Under the pieces are notes generated by a model. The model ran no database searches and was not told the origin of the DNA. It saw only the letters and a list, made by a program, of their open reading frames with translations. Both the position numbers and the translations under genes were made by a program. From a bacterium (GTDB taxonomy: Bacteria; Vulcanimicrobiota; Vulcanimicrobiia; Vulcanimicrobiales; Vulcanimicrobiaceae): DNA of 64,000 bases. Each line of letters starts with the position of its first letter. Within the stretch, counting starts at the first letter, position 1. The stretch spans positions 96,954 through 160,953 of the forward strand of contig JAJZED010000006.1 in the NCBI GenBank assembly GCA_021805775.1. The letters run 5' to 3'. This document shows, in pieces, positions 53,878 through 63,964 of the stretch.

Positions 53878-55302
53878 CTAAGCGACGTACCGAACCTCCG
53901 TCATCATGCCGCCCATCATGTGGACGGCGTTATGGCAGTGCATGAGCCAGGTTCCCGGATAGGCGTCGGCGACGAAGCGCCAGGTCATCGTGCCCTTCCA
54001 GGGCGCTACCAGCGCCGTATCCTTGAGCAGCGGTCGGGCGAACGGGGTGCCGTTGGTTGAAACTAGCGCGAAGCGGTGGCCGTGGAGGTGCATCGGATGC
54101 TCCATATCGCTCCGATTTTCGAAGGTAATCTCCACCTTGTCGCCGCGCTTCACCAGCAGCGGCGGGACGTGCGGCCACGATTTCCCATTCATCGTCCAAC
54201 GCCCGGGAACGTGCGGATCTTTGTCGAGGATATAGTGCGCGGTGCGATCGGCGCGATAGGGGGGCAGCGCCGCTGCTCGCCCGCCGGCACCGAGATAGGT
54301 GAAGCTTTCGATCCCATCGAGCATCGAGGAGACGCCCATCGGGGAGCTTTGCTCCATTCCCGGCGTCGCCACGAGCACTGCCTGTTGATAGGCGGTCGGA
54401 GTGGAGAGCAGCGTTTGCAGCAGCCATGCGCCGGGCTTCCGTACCTCGAACCAGGCATCGAGGCGCTCGGCGACGCCGAGGCGGAGGGCGTCGACGGCGA
54501 CCGGCACTTCGAGGCGGTTGCCATCGGTATGGGTGACGGTGAGACGATGCCCGGCGAGCCGTAGGTAGCGCGTCTCCGTCGGGTTGGCGTTGAGAATGCG
54601 CAAGCGAACGCGGTCGCCGACGTTGACCGAGAGCGGTGCCCCGCTGGGATAGCTGCGGCCGTTGATGCAGTGCGCGAGATAGGCGACTTCGTCGTTCATC
54701 GCGTCGCCCGGGCGCATGGCGAGCATCTCGGCGGAGTCCATCGGGTCGGTCATCGGTGCGTCGCTGCGTCCCTGCATCGCGGCGCGAAAACTCTTCATAT
54801 CGGCAACGTCGTGTAGCACGACGACGAACTCCTTATCGGCGTGCTCTTCATGCGGCTCGTCGACGACGAACGCCCCGAAGAGTCCGCGCACGTCGCCCGC
54901 GCCGTCGTGATCGTGATACCAACGCGTCCCGGCGGGTTCGGCGTTGAATGCATATTGGAAACTGCCGCCGTTGGGGACGGCGGCCTGCGTGATTCCGGGA
55001 ACCCCGTCCATGTCGTTGGGAAGAATGAAGCCGTGCCAATGAATCGTGCCCGGGCGACCGGCGTCGTTGCGAAAATTTACGCGGACTTTGCCGCCGCGGA
55101 CGACGCGGAGCAGCGGCCCGGGAATGCTGCCGTTATAGGCAAGCGTGGAAAACGATGCGTTCGCGCTCGGTGAAAACGCATAGGGAGCGGCATGAATGGT
55201 GCGTTCGAGTACGCCGTTCTCCGCCGCTCGCGCATCGAAGGGTGCAACTGCTGCGACCAGCAAGCCGCCCGTGCCTGCGGCAAGAAACGGACGGCGTTGC
55301 AT
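53878..55302 (-). CDS. Tat-exported multicopper oxidase
   Basis: A 474-residue three-cupredoxin oxidase. A twin-arginine signal (MQRRPFLAAG) is followed by the four copper motifs: TIHWHG, YHDHDG, HPMHLHGH and LMHCHNAVHMMGGMM. These supply the trinuclear centre and a type 1 site with Met axial ligand. It should oxidise a metal ion or phenol and reduce O2 outside the inner membrane. CueO, McoP and manganese oxidases share this plan. ATG directly follows the stop of the cytochrome-porin gene, so both products are made together. Confidence 0.93.
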   Translation of the reverse strand: MQRRPFLAAGTGGLLVAAVAPFDARAAENGVLERTIHAAPYAFSPSANASFSTLAYNGSIPGPLLRVVRGGKVRVNFRNDAGRPGTIHWHGFILPNDMDGVPGITQAAVPNGGSFQYAFNAEPAGTRWYHDHDGAGDVRGLFGAFVVDEPHEEHADKEFVVVLHDVADMKSFRAAMQGRSDAPMTDPMDSAEMLAMRPGDAMNDEVAYLAHCINGRSYPSGAPLSVNVGDRVRLRILNANPTETRYLRLAGHRLTVTHTDGNRLEVPVAVDALRLGVAERLDAWFEVRKPGAWLLQTLLSTPTAYQQAVLVATPGMEQSSPMGVSSMLDGIESFTYLGAGGRAAALPPYRADRTAHYILDKDPHVPGRWTMNGKSWPHVPPLLVKRGDKVEITFENRSDMEHPMHLHGHRFALVSTNGTPFARPLLKDTALVAPWKGTMTWRFVADAYPGTWLMHCHNAVHMMGGMMTEVRYVA

Positions 55303-57156
55303 CTATCGTGAATCTCCTATTTCAATCGTCTGCGTCAGGTGTTTTCCGTCGTAATTCAGCCGCAGCGTCCACGGCCCCGCCATGTCGAAGTGGATGCGTG
55401 CCGTCCACACATGCGGGTTGCTGGTTTTGTGAAGCACGGCGGTCGATCCATGCGTGGTGCCGCCGCCCATCGACATCGAGGTGGCGATACTCGCGGTTTT
55501 CGGGATCGTCATCGGAAAGCGAACCGAGACGATGACGTCGTCGCGACCGGCGACCGGCGTCGTGGTAATTATCGGCGTCATGCCGTTGCCGCCGCCGTCG
55601 AGGCTGGATAGGTAGGCGACGATCTCGGCGATCTGCGGTTTGGTAAAACCGAAATTCGGCATCGGCGCGCGCGGATGGGCGATAAAGTTCGCGATTTGCG
55701 CGGGCGCGAGCCGATGTTCGATGCCGACGAGCGCGGGGCCGACGCCGCCACCGAAGGTCGCTCCGTGGCATCCGCTACAACCGTTCGCGGCAACGAGGTG
55801 CTCGCCCGCAGCGATCTGCGCTCCGTGCATTCCCGACATGCCGTGCATCCCGGCCATGCCGGGCATCCCCGCCATACCGGGCATCCCGGCCATGCCGGGC
55901 ATCCCCGCCATGCCGCTGCCGCCGGGCGCGGAATGGATCGAGACGAGGCGCGCGCCGACCGGTGGATTCCAGAGATAGCGTTTGCCCTGCTGGAACGGGC
56001 CTGCCCAGTCGAAGGCAAAAGCGATCGAGGGGTGCGCCCCGGGTTGCAGGCCAAGTTCGCCGGTGACTTTCAGGTTCGGCAGAAAATTGTAGGCATCATC
56101 GAGGATGTACTGACGGTTGAGCGTGTCGCTCGATGCGACATCGTAACGAACCAGCACGTGATTTCGCCAACCGAAATCTCGCTCGATCTCCAGCATCGCG
56201 CCGTGAAAAGGCGTCGCGCCGACGTTGAGATCCGGACGCGCGTCCTGGCCGATGTAGTACATCGTCTGCACGAACCACGAACGGGTCTGATAGCTGTAGT
56301 AGAGCCCTTGGCGGGTGAAGGCATCGCCCGCAACATAGGCGCCGCCGGCGCCGAAGAGCGGTGCCGTTCCTTTCATTGCGACCGCCCCGATCGCCCACGG
56401 CCGCACCATGCCGCCGTAGGTCAGGTTGAAATCGAGGGTGCGCGGGCCCGCCTGTGGATTGTAATCGAGCGCAGTGCCGATCGGCCCGCTGCCGGTGAGC
56501 CACGATGCGTTATACATCCAATTGCGCGTCATCCCGCTGAAGGCCGTGCCCCAGCGAGCGTCGTTGGGGTTGAATGTGTTCTGTCCGGTCGTCTGCGTTG
56601 CAAGTAGATAATTGCCGAGCGTCCATCCGTGCGCGGGCATGAATGGAAAGGGTGTGTGAAACTTGCCGACTTGGATCGAGTTGCTGCCGTGAAAAAGATC
56701 GTTCCACGAAAGCCACATCTGCTCGGTGACACCTGGGAAGCCGCTGTCGACGATCGGCTGCTCGCCGTACCAGGTGACGTGCGGGCCGATGAAGCCGCCG
56801 CCCAAGATCGAAAGCGTCTGCGCGACCGTCGATGCGGGGTGCGATTTGTTGGCGAGCAATGTTTCGACTTGCACGCGCAGCGCGAGGGGGAAGGCCTGCC
56901 GCTGTTTTCGATAATCGAGATCCTGGAAATTCGACATCATCGTCATCATGCCGTAGGGGGTCATGCCGGGGAAGGTGGTGTGGCAGGCGGTACACGAGAG
57001 CCCTTGGCCGTTGGCGAAGGCCGGGATAGCCTCCGCTCTTCCTTGGGAGAGGAAAACAAGCGAGCCGACAAGCGTAAAAAGAAGAAAAAGGCGCCCCGAA
57101 AGCCCTTTCGGCAAGGGTGAGCGGGCGGGGCGTGTCGTACCTAGGCGACCCCCCAT
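55303..57156 (-). CDS. Outer-membrane cytochrome-porin fusion with Met-rich repeat and second cytochrome c (Cyc2-like)
   Basis: A 617-residue exported protein. After a signal peptide (about residues 20-43), a heme motif CTACH lies at 55-59 in an IPAFANGQGLSCTACH context typical of Cyc2-like cytochrome-porins. Residues about 70-395 look like a beta-barrel rich in Trp, Tyr and Phe. Then come five hexapeptides MxGMxG (416-445), a class I cytochrome c domain with CSGCH at 460-464 and a PMPNFGF methionine ligand, and a C-terminal Ig-like domain of the FixH/YtkA kind (about 530-617). It may carry electrons across the outer membrane. ATG 57156 is used; ATG 57180 overlaps the divergent gene. Confidence 0.82.
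   Translation of the reverse strand: MGGRLGTTRPARSPLPKGLSGRLFLLFTLVGSLVFLSQGRAEAIPAFANGQGLSCTACHTTFPGMTPYGMMTMMSNFQDLDYRKQRQAFPLALRVQVETLLANKSHPASTVAQTLSILGGGFIGPHVTWYGEQPIVDSGFPGVTEQMWLSWNDLFHGSNSIQVGKFHTPFPFMPAHGWTLGNYLLATQTTGQNTFNPNDARWGTAFSGMTRNWMYNASWLTGSGPIGTALDYNPQAGPRTLDFNLTYGGMVRPWAIGAVAMKGTAPLFGAGGAYVAGDAFTRQGLYYSYQTRSWFVQTMYYIGQDARPDLNVGATPFHGAMLEIERDFGWRNHVLVRYDVASSDTLNRQYILDDAYNFLPNLKVTGELGLQPGAHPSIAFAFDWAGPFQQGKRYLWNPPVGARLVSIHSAPGGSGMAGMPGMAGMPGMAGMPGMAGMHGMSGMHGAQIAAGEHLVAANGCSGCHGATFGGGVGPALVGIEHRLAPAQIANFIAHPRAPMPNFGFTKPQIAEIVAYLSSLDGGGNGMTPIITTTPVAGRDDVIVSVRFPMTIPKTASIATSMSMGGGTTHGSTAVLHKTSNPHVWTARIHFDMAGPWTLRLNYDGKHLTQTIEIGDSR
55822..55911 (-). repeat. Five tandem 18-bp units encoding Met-Gly hexapeptides
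   Basis: Ninety bases encode MAGMPG three times, then MAGMHG and MSGMHG, giving ten Met and two His in 30 residues. The spacing resembles Met-rich Cu(I) or Ag(I) binding segments of copper proteins. The near-identical codons suggest recent unit duplication. Confidence 0.8.
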
Positions 57157-57178
57157 AGCCAAATCCAGAGTGTTATCC

Positions 57179-57730
57179 ATGCCGATTCGTTCGTTTCCCC
57201 CACAAGCAGAGAGCGTTAACTATATATGCGCGATTCTCGAGCGCTTTCCGGAGCTCGCATCGCTACGAGCGCACCCAAATGACGGAACGCTCGAACTGGG
57301 CTTTGCGGTTCGCGGTCGGCTAGAAAAATCCAACCAAGCAGCCATCTCCGAAGCGATCTCCGACCATTGCGCTTGCTTCCTCGATCTCTCGCGCGAAGAG
57401 CCGGTCGCGCTTCGCGTCCGTTTCGAAGCGGACCGCGCGACCTCGTTCGTGACGGTCGTGCGCGACGGCGGCACCTTTAGTAAGGATGAGCTCGAGATGC
57501 TCTGCGCGTTCTTCGACGCGCGCTTCGGCGAGGCACTCGTTCGGAGCCGCCCGGCCGAGGATACACTCGACGAAGACCGCGCGGCTGCCGATGAAGCGGC
57601 GTTCTACGCCGTCGAAAGTCTGCGCGATCCCTCGCGCGCCGGTGGCCTCATCGGCTTCCGCGAAGGCCAGCGCGTGTTGGTCTATTTTCTCAATCAGCGC
57701 CGGAAAGGGAAGGCATCGTCTCGCCGTTAG
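57179..57730 (+). CDS. Conserved-looking hypothetical protein
   Basis: A 183-residue, probably cytosolic protein without signal or helices. The N-terminal part (YICAILERFPELASLRAHP, GTLELGFAVRG) is alpha/beta in look; the C-terminal part (EAAFYAVESLRDPSRAGGLIGFREGQRVLVYFLNQRRKGK) is strongly charged and patterned. I do not recognise the family. The ATG lies across the divergent gene's possible start at 57180. It is followed after 5 bases by ymdB and spoVS and may belong to their operon. Confidence 0.6.
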   Translation: MPIRSFPPQAESVNYICAILERFPELASLRAHPNDGTLELGFAVRGRLEKSNQAAISEAISDHCACFLDLSREEPVALRVRFEADRATSFVTVVRDGGTFSKDELEMLCAFFDARFGEALVRSRPAEDTLDEDRAAADEAAFYAVESLRDPSRAGGLIGFREGQRVLVYFLNQRRKGKASSRR

Positions 57731-57735
57731 ATCGT

Positions 57736-58521
57736 TTGAACGTCCTCGTCATCGGGGATATTGTCGGTTCGCCGGGGCGCGAAGCGGTGAAACGCTACGT
57801 CTCGGTGTTGCGCGATCAGTACGAGATCGACGCCTGCATCGCCAACGGCGAAAATATCGCCGCCGGCTTCGGTTTGACTGCGGCTACCTGCGAGGAGCTC
57901 TTCGAGAGCGGCGTCGATTTTCTCACCGGCGGCAACCATACGTTCGATAAACGCGAGTTCAAGACGTTTCTCGAACGGAGCGACCGCGTCATTCGCCCGG
58001 CAAATTATCCGCCCGGAACCCCCGGTGCCGGTGCCGGCACGTTGCGCATCGGCGACGTGACGCTCGGCGTCATCAACGTGATGGGGCGAACGTTCATGCC
58101 GCCCGTCGACGATCCGTTTCGCGCACTCGAAGACGAGATCGAGAAGATGCGCGCGGTGACGCCGTGCATCGTGGTGGACGTACATGCTGAAGCGACTTCG
58201 GAAAAACAAGGTCTGGCTCGCTTCGCAGACGGTAAAGTTTCTGCAATATATGGGACGCACACGCACGTTCAGACCGCAGACGAAGAGATTTTGCCGGGCG
58301 GAACAGCGTATATTAGCGATCTCGGGATGACCGGTCCCAGCGACGGTATCATCGGTATGGAGAGCGAAGCGGTGCTGTCGCGTTTTCTGACGGGTTTTTC
58401 GGATCGCTTCTCCGTCTGTAAAAGCGGAACCAAACAGCTCTGCGCTGCGGTTCTTTGCCTCGATACCCGCTCGGGCCGAGCGATCTCCATCAAACGCATC
58501 TTTCAACGAGGCATTCCATGA
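57736..58521 (+). CDS. ymdB: YmdB-family metallophosphoesterase
   Basis: A 261-residue calcineurin-like enzyme of the YmdB/TIGR00282 type. Metal-site motifs VIGDIVGSPGR, NGENIAAGFG, GGNHTFDKREF, VDVHAEATSEK and GTHTHVQTAD are complete. In Bacillus YmdB is a 2',3'-cAMP phosphodiesterase controlling biofilm and sporulation genes and is encoded next to spoVS, as here. TTG start 57736; the stop overlaps the spoVS ATG. Confidence 0.93.
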   Translation: MNVLVIGDIVGSPGREAVKRYVSVLRDQYEIDACIANGENIAAGFGLTAATCEELFESGVDFLTGGNHTFDKREFKTFLERSDRVIRPANYPPGTPGAGAGTLRIGDVTLGVINVMGRTFMPPVDDPFRALEDEIEKMRAVTPCIVVDVHAEATSEKQGLARFADGKVSAIYGTHTHVQTADEEILPGGTAYISDLGMTGPSDGIIGMESEAVLSRFLTGFSDRFSVCKSGTKQLCAAVLCLDTRSGRAISIKRIFQRGIP

Positions 58522-58835
58522 ACGGCGAAACCACCCACCCCTTCACCCCGGCCACCCTCAAAGTTTCGGCCAAGAGTAACCCCAACGCCGTCGCCGGCGC
58601 GATCGCCGCTGCGCTGCGCCAACGCGACGGCGTCGAAGTGCAAGCCGTCGGCGCCGCCGCGGTGAATCAGGCGGTCAAGGCGCTCGCGATCGCCCGCGCC
58701 TATCTTAAAAACGAGTCGCTCGATTTAGTTGGGACGCCCTCGTTTATCTCGGTTCCCATCGGCGATGAAGAGCGCACCGGAATATCGATCGCCGTCGAAC
58801 GTCGAAAGCTCGATGGCGGAGCCGCGATTGAGTGA
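58518..58835 (+). CDS. spoVS: Stage V sporulation protein S (SpoVS/Alba-like)
   Basis: A 105-residue member of the small SpoVS family: LKVSAKSNPNAVAGAIAAALR, VEVQAVGAAAVNQAVKALAIARAYL and the end TGISIAVERR. The fold is Alba-like and probably binds nucleic acid. It occurs in many non-sporulating bacteria. ATG overlaps the ymdB stop; GAGG lies 7-8 bases ahead. Its stop overlaps the GTG of the PHP gene. Confidence 0.95.
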   Translation: MNGETTHPFTPATLKVSAKSNPNAVAGAIAAALRQRDGVEVQAVGAAAVNQAVKALAIARAYLKNESLDLVGTPSFISVPIGDEERTGISIAVERRKLDGGAAIE

Positions 58836-59644
58836 TCGTCGACTTCCACTCCCACACCCTTTGTAGCGACGGAAGCCTCGAACCGCAAGCGCTCGCCGAG
58901 ATGATGGCCGAGCGCGCAGTGGAGGCCTATTCGATTACCGATCACGATACGCTCGCTGCGTACGGGCGTTTTACGCCGCATGCAGGCGCGCGCGTCGTGG
59001 TCGGAACCGAGATCAATACGTACTATCGCAACTCCGAAGTGCACGTCCTCGGCTATGGCCTGCGCCCCGAAGATCCGGATTTCACCGAATTTCTCGTGGA
59101 GAACCGCGAGCATCGCTTTACGCGCGCGCAACGGATGGTGGAGCAACTCCAGGCCGGCGGCTATTCGATCGCGATGGCCGATGTCGAACGACACGCGCAG
59201 GGATCGAAGGTGTTGGGGCGACCGCACGTCGCACGCGCGCTGGTCGCAAATGGAATCGCCAGCGATATTGAAACGGCGTTTCGGAGCCTCCTACGACGCG
59301 GCCGACCGGGCTTCGTGCCCTCGACGTTCGTCACGCCGCAGCGCGCGAGCGCGGCGATCCGCGCCGCAGGAGGGCTCGCCGTCCTCGCGCACCCCGGCAG
59401 AGTCGCCGATGGGACGATCGTCGACGAACTCTGCGATGCCGGGGAGTTCGACGGGCTCGAAATCTACTACCCGCTGCACGACGCGAACGACGTTGCGCTC
59501 TACGAGAGCAAGGCGCGTGCGTACGGGTTATTCGCTACCGCCGGGGCCGACTTCCACGACATCCGCTACCATACGCGCGGCGTCGGCATGGAGATCGACG
59601 CAGCGGCGCTCGCTCCGTTTTTCGAGCGCGTCGGTTTAGCGTAA
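58832..59644 (+). CDS. PHP-domain phosphoesterase
   Basis: A 270-residue PHP protein of the YciV/RNase AM kind. Metal motifs DFHSHTLCSDGS, SITDHDTLAAY, VGTEINTYY, GRPHVARAL, LAHPGR and ATAGADFHDI are all present. Family members remove nucleotides or phosphate from short RNA or 3',5'-bisphosphates. The GTG start overlaps the spoVS stop, so ymdB-spoVS-PHP form one coupled unit around RNA or nucleotide turnover. Confidence 0.9.
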   Translation: MIVDFHSHTLCSDGSLEPQALAEMMAERAVEAYSITDHDTLAAYGRFTPHAGARVVVGTEINTYYRNSEVHVLGYGLRPEDPDFTEFLVENREHRFTRAQRMVEQLQAGGYSIAMADVERHAQGSKVLGRPHVARALVANGIASDIETAFRSLLRRGRPGFVPSTFVTPQRASAAIRAAGGLAVLAHPGRVADGTIVDELCDAGEFDGLEIYYPLHDANDVALYESKARAYGLFATAGADFHDIRYHTRGVGMEIDAAALAPFFERVGLA

Positions 59645-59655
59645 AACGCGTGCGA

Positions 59656-61604
<1,949 letters not shown>

Positions 61605-61608
61605 AAAA

Positions 61609-62832
61609 ATGGCATACCGTAGATTATTTACGTCGGAATCGGTGACCGAGGGTCACCCCGACAAAGTCGCCGATCAAATCTCCGACGCGGTGCTCGACGC
61701 GCTGCTGAAGGAAGATCCGCAGTCGCGCGTCGCGGTGGAGACCTTCGCGATTACCGGGCAGATTCACATCGCCGGTGAAGTCTCGACGAAAACCTACGTC
61801 GATATCCCGCGCATCGTGCGCGAGACGATTAAGGAGATCGGCTACGATCGCTCGGCGGTCGGGTTCGATTACGAGACCTGCGGCGTGAGCGTCTCGATCG
61901 ACGAACAGTCGCCCGATATCGCGATGGGCGTGGACCGCTCGCTCGAAGCGAAGGGCGGCGAGAACGATCCGTTCGAACTCACCGGCGCGGGCGATCAGGG
62001 CATGATGTTCGGCTACGCCTGCCGCGAGACGGCGGAGCTCATGCCGCTGCCGATCGTGCTGGCGCACAATCTCACCCGCCACCTCGCCGCGATGCGCAAG
62101 AACGGAACGATTCCCTATCTGCGCCCCGACGGCAAATCGCAAGTGACGGTCGAGTACGACGGCAACACGCCGGTCGCCGTCGATGCGGTGGTGATCTCGA
62201 CGCAGCACGATCCCGATATCGCGCTCGACGTCATTCGCCGCGAGATCGCCGATAAGGTGATCGCGCACGTGATTCCGAGCAACCTGCGCAGCGAAAGCAC
62301 GCGCGTCTTCGTCAACCCGACCGGGCGTTTCGTGATCGGTGGGCCGAAGGGCGATGCCGGCCTGACGGGACGGAAAATTATCGCCGATACCTACGGCGGC
62401 ATGGCCCGCCACGGCGGTGGTGCGTTCTCGGGCAAGGACCCGACGAAGGTGGACCGTTCGGCGGCGTACGCCGCGCGTTGGGTCGCCAAGAACATCGTTG
62501 CGGCGGGGCTCGCCGAGCGATGCGAACTGCAGGTCGCCTATGCGATCGGCGTCGCGCGCCCGATGAGCGTGCTCGTGGAGACCTTCGGCACCGCCGCGAT
62601 CTCCGAAGAGCGCATCGCCAAAGCGGTCGGCGAGGTCTTCGACCTGCGGCCCGCGGCGATCATCCACTATCTCGACTTATTGCGCCCGATCTATCGTCAG
62701 ACGGCGGCATACGGGCACTTCGGACGCCCCGAGCTCGATCTTCCGTGGGAGCGGCTCGACCGCGTCGAAGCGCTCCGCACGGCGACCGGCTTCACGGGCG
62801 AGGCACTGCGCGTGCCGAACTTTGCGCGTTAA
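61609..62832 (+). CDS. metK: S-adenosylmethionine synthase
   Basis: A 407-residue MetK making SAM from methionine and [60 protein letters not shown] and [22 protein letters not shown] (each split here) are the standard motifs. Length is normal. No SAM or SAH riboswitch is visible in front of the operon. Confidence 0.98.
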   Translation: MAYRRLFTSESVTEGHPDKVADQISDAVLDALLKEDPQSRVAVETFAITGQIHIAGEVSTKTYVDIPRIVRETIKEIGYDRSAVGFDYETCGVSVSIDEQSPDIAMGVDRSLEAKGGENDPFELTGAGDQGMMFGYACRETAELMPLPIVLAHNLTRHLAAMRKNGTIPYLRPDGKSQVTVEYDGNTPVAVDAVVISTQHDPDIALDVIRREIADKVIAHVIPSNLRSESTRVFVNPTGRFVIGGPKGDAGLTGRKIIADTYGGMARHGGGAFSGKDPTKVDRSAAYAARWVAKNIVAAGLAERCELQVAYAIGVARPMSVLVETFGTAAISEERIAKAVGEVFDLRPAAIIHYLDLLRPIYRQTAAYGHFGRPELDLPWERLDRVEALRTATGFTGEALRVPNFAR

Positions 62833-62872
62833 CCAAGCGTTGTAAGGGTAGAAGTGAGGTAAGGAGGCTGAA

Positions 62873-63469
62873 ATGAAAATATTCAAAGCGCTACTCGGAT
62901 TCGGACTCGCATTCGCGATGGTCGCCCCTGCGCTGGCGCAGCAGGCATTCACGCTCGATAACGGCGTGATCGTCTACGGCCGGATGCAGACGTCGATTAA
63001 CACGGCGACGGCGAACCCGGGCGATGGTTTCACGATGGCCGTGATTCCACCGTTCCCAAACCAGGCCGGAGGCTTGGAAGGCGCAACGATCTACGGGCAC
63101 GTCGCTGCGGTAACGCGCGCCGGGCGCGGGCGCAAAGCGGCGCTCAAGCTCGCCTTCGATCGCCTTCAACTCGCTGACGGAAGCGTTGCGTCGATCACCG
63201 GTACGTTGAGCCAAGCGCAGGAAAAGAAACAGTCGCGTAACGGCGCGACGGTGGCGCTCTCGACGATCGGCGGCATGATTCTCGGGAACATGATCGGCAA
63301 GACGATCTTCCACACCAACATCGGCGGAATCGCCGGCGCGGCCGGCGGCTTCCTCTACGGCTACAACAACAAGTCGAACTTCACCATCGAGAACGGAACC
63401 CAGGTGCAGATGCGCCTCGACCGGACGGTCACCATCCGGCGGCAATCGACCGCCCCCGGCGGCCGCTAA
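62873..63469 (+). CDS. Secreted protein with glycine-zipper-like segment
   Basis: A 198-residue exported protein. Strong ribosome site AAGGAGG 6 bases before ATG; signal peptide (LLGFGLAFAMVAPALAQ). The mature part has a beta-rich domain (VIVYGRMQTSINTATANPGDGF, then IYGHVAAVTRAGRGRKAAL) similar in style to conjugal-transfer TraB-like or pilus-assembly beta domains, and a glycine-rich hydrophobic stretch (TIGGMILGNMIGKTIF, GGIAGAAGGFLYGY). Function is unknown; a membrane or envelope association is likely. Confidence 0.65.
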   Translation: MKIFKALLGFGLAFAMVAPALAQQAFTLDNGVIVYGRMQTSINTATANPGDGFTMAVIPPFPNQAGGLEGATIYGHVAAVTRAGRGRKAALKLAFDRLQLADGSVASITGTLSQAQEKKQSRNGATVALSTIGGMILGNMIGKTIFHTNIGGIAGAAGGFLYGYNNKSNFTIENGTQVQMRLDRTVTIRRQSTAPGGR

Positions 63470-63554
63470 ACCCACCAGCATCGCTTTCGGCGCCCGGTTC
63501 CGACCTAAGCAGGGAGGAGGCGGGCGCCGCATCGCGTAGCCTAGGGTTCGCCGT

Positions 63555-63630
63555 TCCGGATTAGCTCAGTTGGTAGAGCAGCTGACTGTTAATCAGCGGG
63601 TCGCTGGTTCGAGTCCAGCATCCGGAGCCA
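63555..63630 (+). tRNA. tRNA-Asn (GUU)
   Basis: A 76-base cloverleaf: acceptor TCCGGAT/ATCCGGA, D arm GCTC-AGTTGGTA-GAGC, anticodon stem CTGAC... with GTT, T arm GCTGG-TTCGAGT-CCAGC, and an encoded GCCA end. An inverted repeat GGCGCCCG/CGGGCGCC at 63489-63528 lies upstream. Confidence 0.97.
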
Positions 63631-63676
63631 AATAACGAAAACCCACCCCACGACGGGGTGGGTTTTCGTTATTTCA
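63631..63676 (+). terminator. Terminator hairpin abutting tRNA-Asn
   Basis: A perfect 19-bp stem (arms 63631-63649 and 63655-63673, five-base loop ACGAC) begins at the first base after the tRNA CCA. The 3' arm itself is T-rich (GGTTTTCGTTATTTC), as expected of a rho-independent terminator. Confidence 0.8.
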
Positions 63677-63700
63677 ACTCGCAATGCTGAGACGAGAACC

Positions 63701-63739
63701 GTCACCCTGAGCGAGCACACGATGTGCGAGTCGAAGGGC
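63701..63739 (+). repeat. REP-like unit 1 (GTCACCCTGAG ... TCGAAGGGC)
   Basis: Starts GTCACCCTGAG and ends TCGAAGGGC around an imperfect GCACAC/GTGCG hairpin. The same ends recur at 63791-63830, and the start alone at 63866. Such CCCTGAG/CGAAGGG palindromes are widespread intergenic repeats. Confidence 0.6.
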
Positions 63740-63754
63740 GAGTCCAGCATCCGG
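63740..63754 (+). repeat. Copy 1 of the tRNA-Asn 3' end
   Basis: Fifteen bases (GAGTCCAGCATCCGG) identical to tRNA-Asn 63611-63625, directly following a REP-like unit. Confidence 0.8.
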
Positions 63755-63790
63755 CCGTGCTCGCGAAGAATGCGGCGCGGCCTCCACGAT

Positions 63791-63830
63791 GTCACCCTGA
63801 GTAGCCGCCGAAGGCGGCGTATCGAAGGGC
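63791..63830 (+). repeat. REP-like unit 2
   Basis: Same boundary sequences as unit 1, but the interior is a perfect GCCGCC-GAA-GGCGGC hairpin. It is again followed directly by a tRNA-Asn 3' copy. Confidence 0.6.
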
Positions 63831-63848
63831 GAGTCCAGCATCCGGAGC
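63831..63848 (+). repeat. Copy 2 of the tRNA-Asn 3' end
   Basis: Eighteen bases (GAGTCCAGCATCCGGAGC) identical to 63611-63628 of tRNA-Asn. Confidence 0.8.
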
Positions 63849-63964
63849 AGTGCGTTCGCCACAGTGTCACCCTGAGTAGATGGGATGAGAAGGCCGGTCA
63901 CCGAAGCGGTTTTCGAAAGAACACCCGCGTTGCGCACTCAGAGGTGCAAGGGAGACCGACCTTC

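Larger units (their letters stand above)
63674..63964. other. Noncoding spacer with repeats
   Basis: This 291-base stretch has no credible gene. It holds REP-like units beginning GTCACCCTGAG (63701, 63791, 63866) and two copies of the tRNA-Asn 3' end (63740, 63831). Open frames here only read repeat and tRNA-derived sequence. Confidence 0.7.

Noticed and set aside
63589..63870. Minus-strand open frame ending in MLDSNQRPAD
   Set aside because: It reads the antisense of tRNA-Asn and its terminator and repeats; this peptide is a familiar artefact of tRNA antisense translation.
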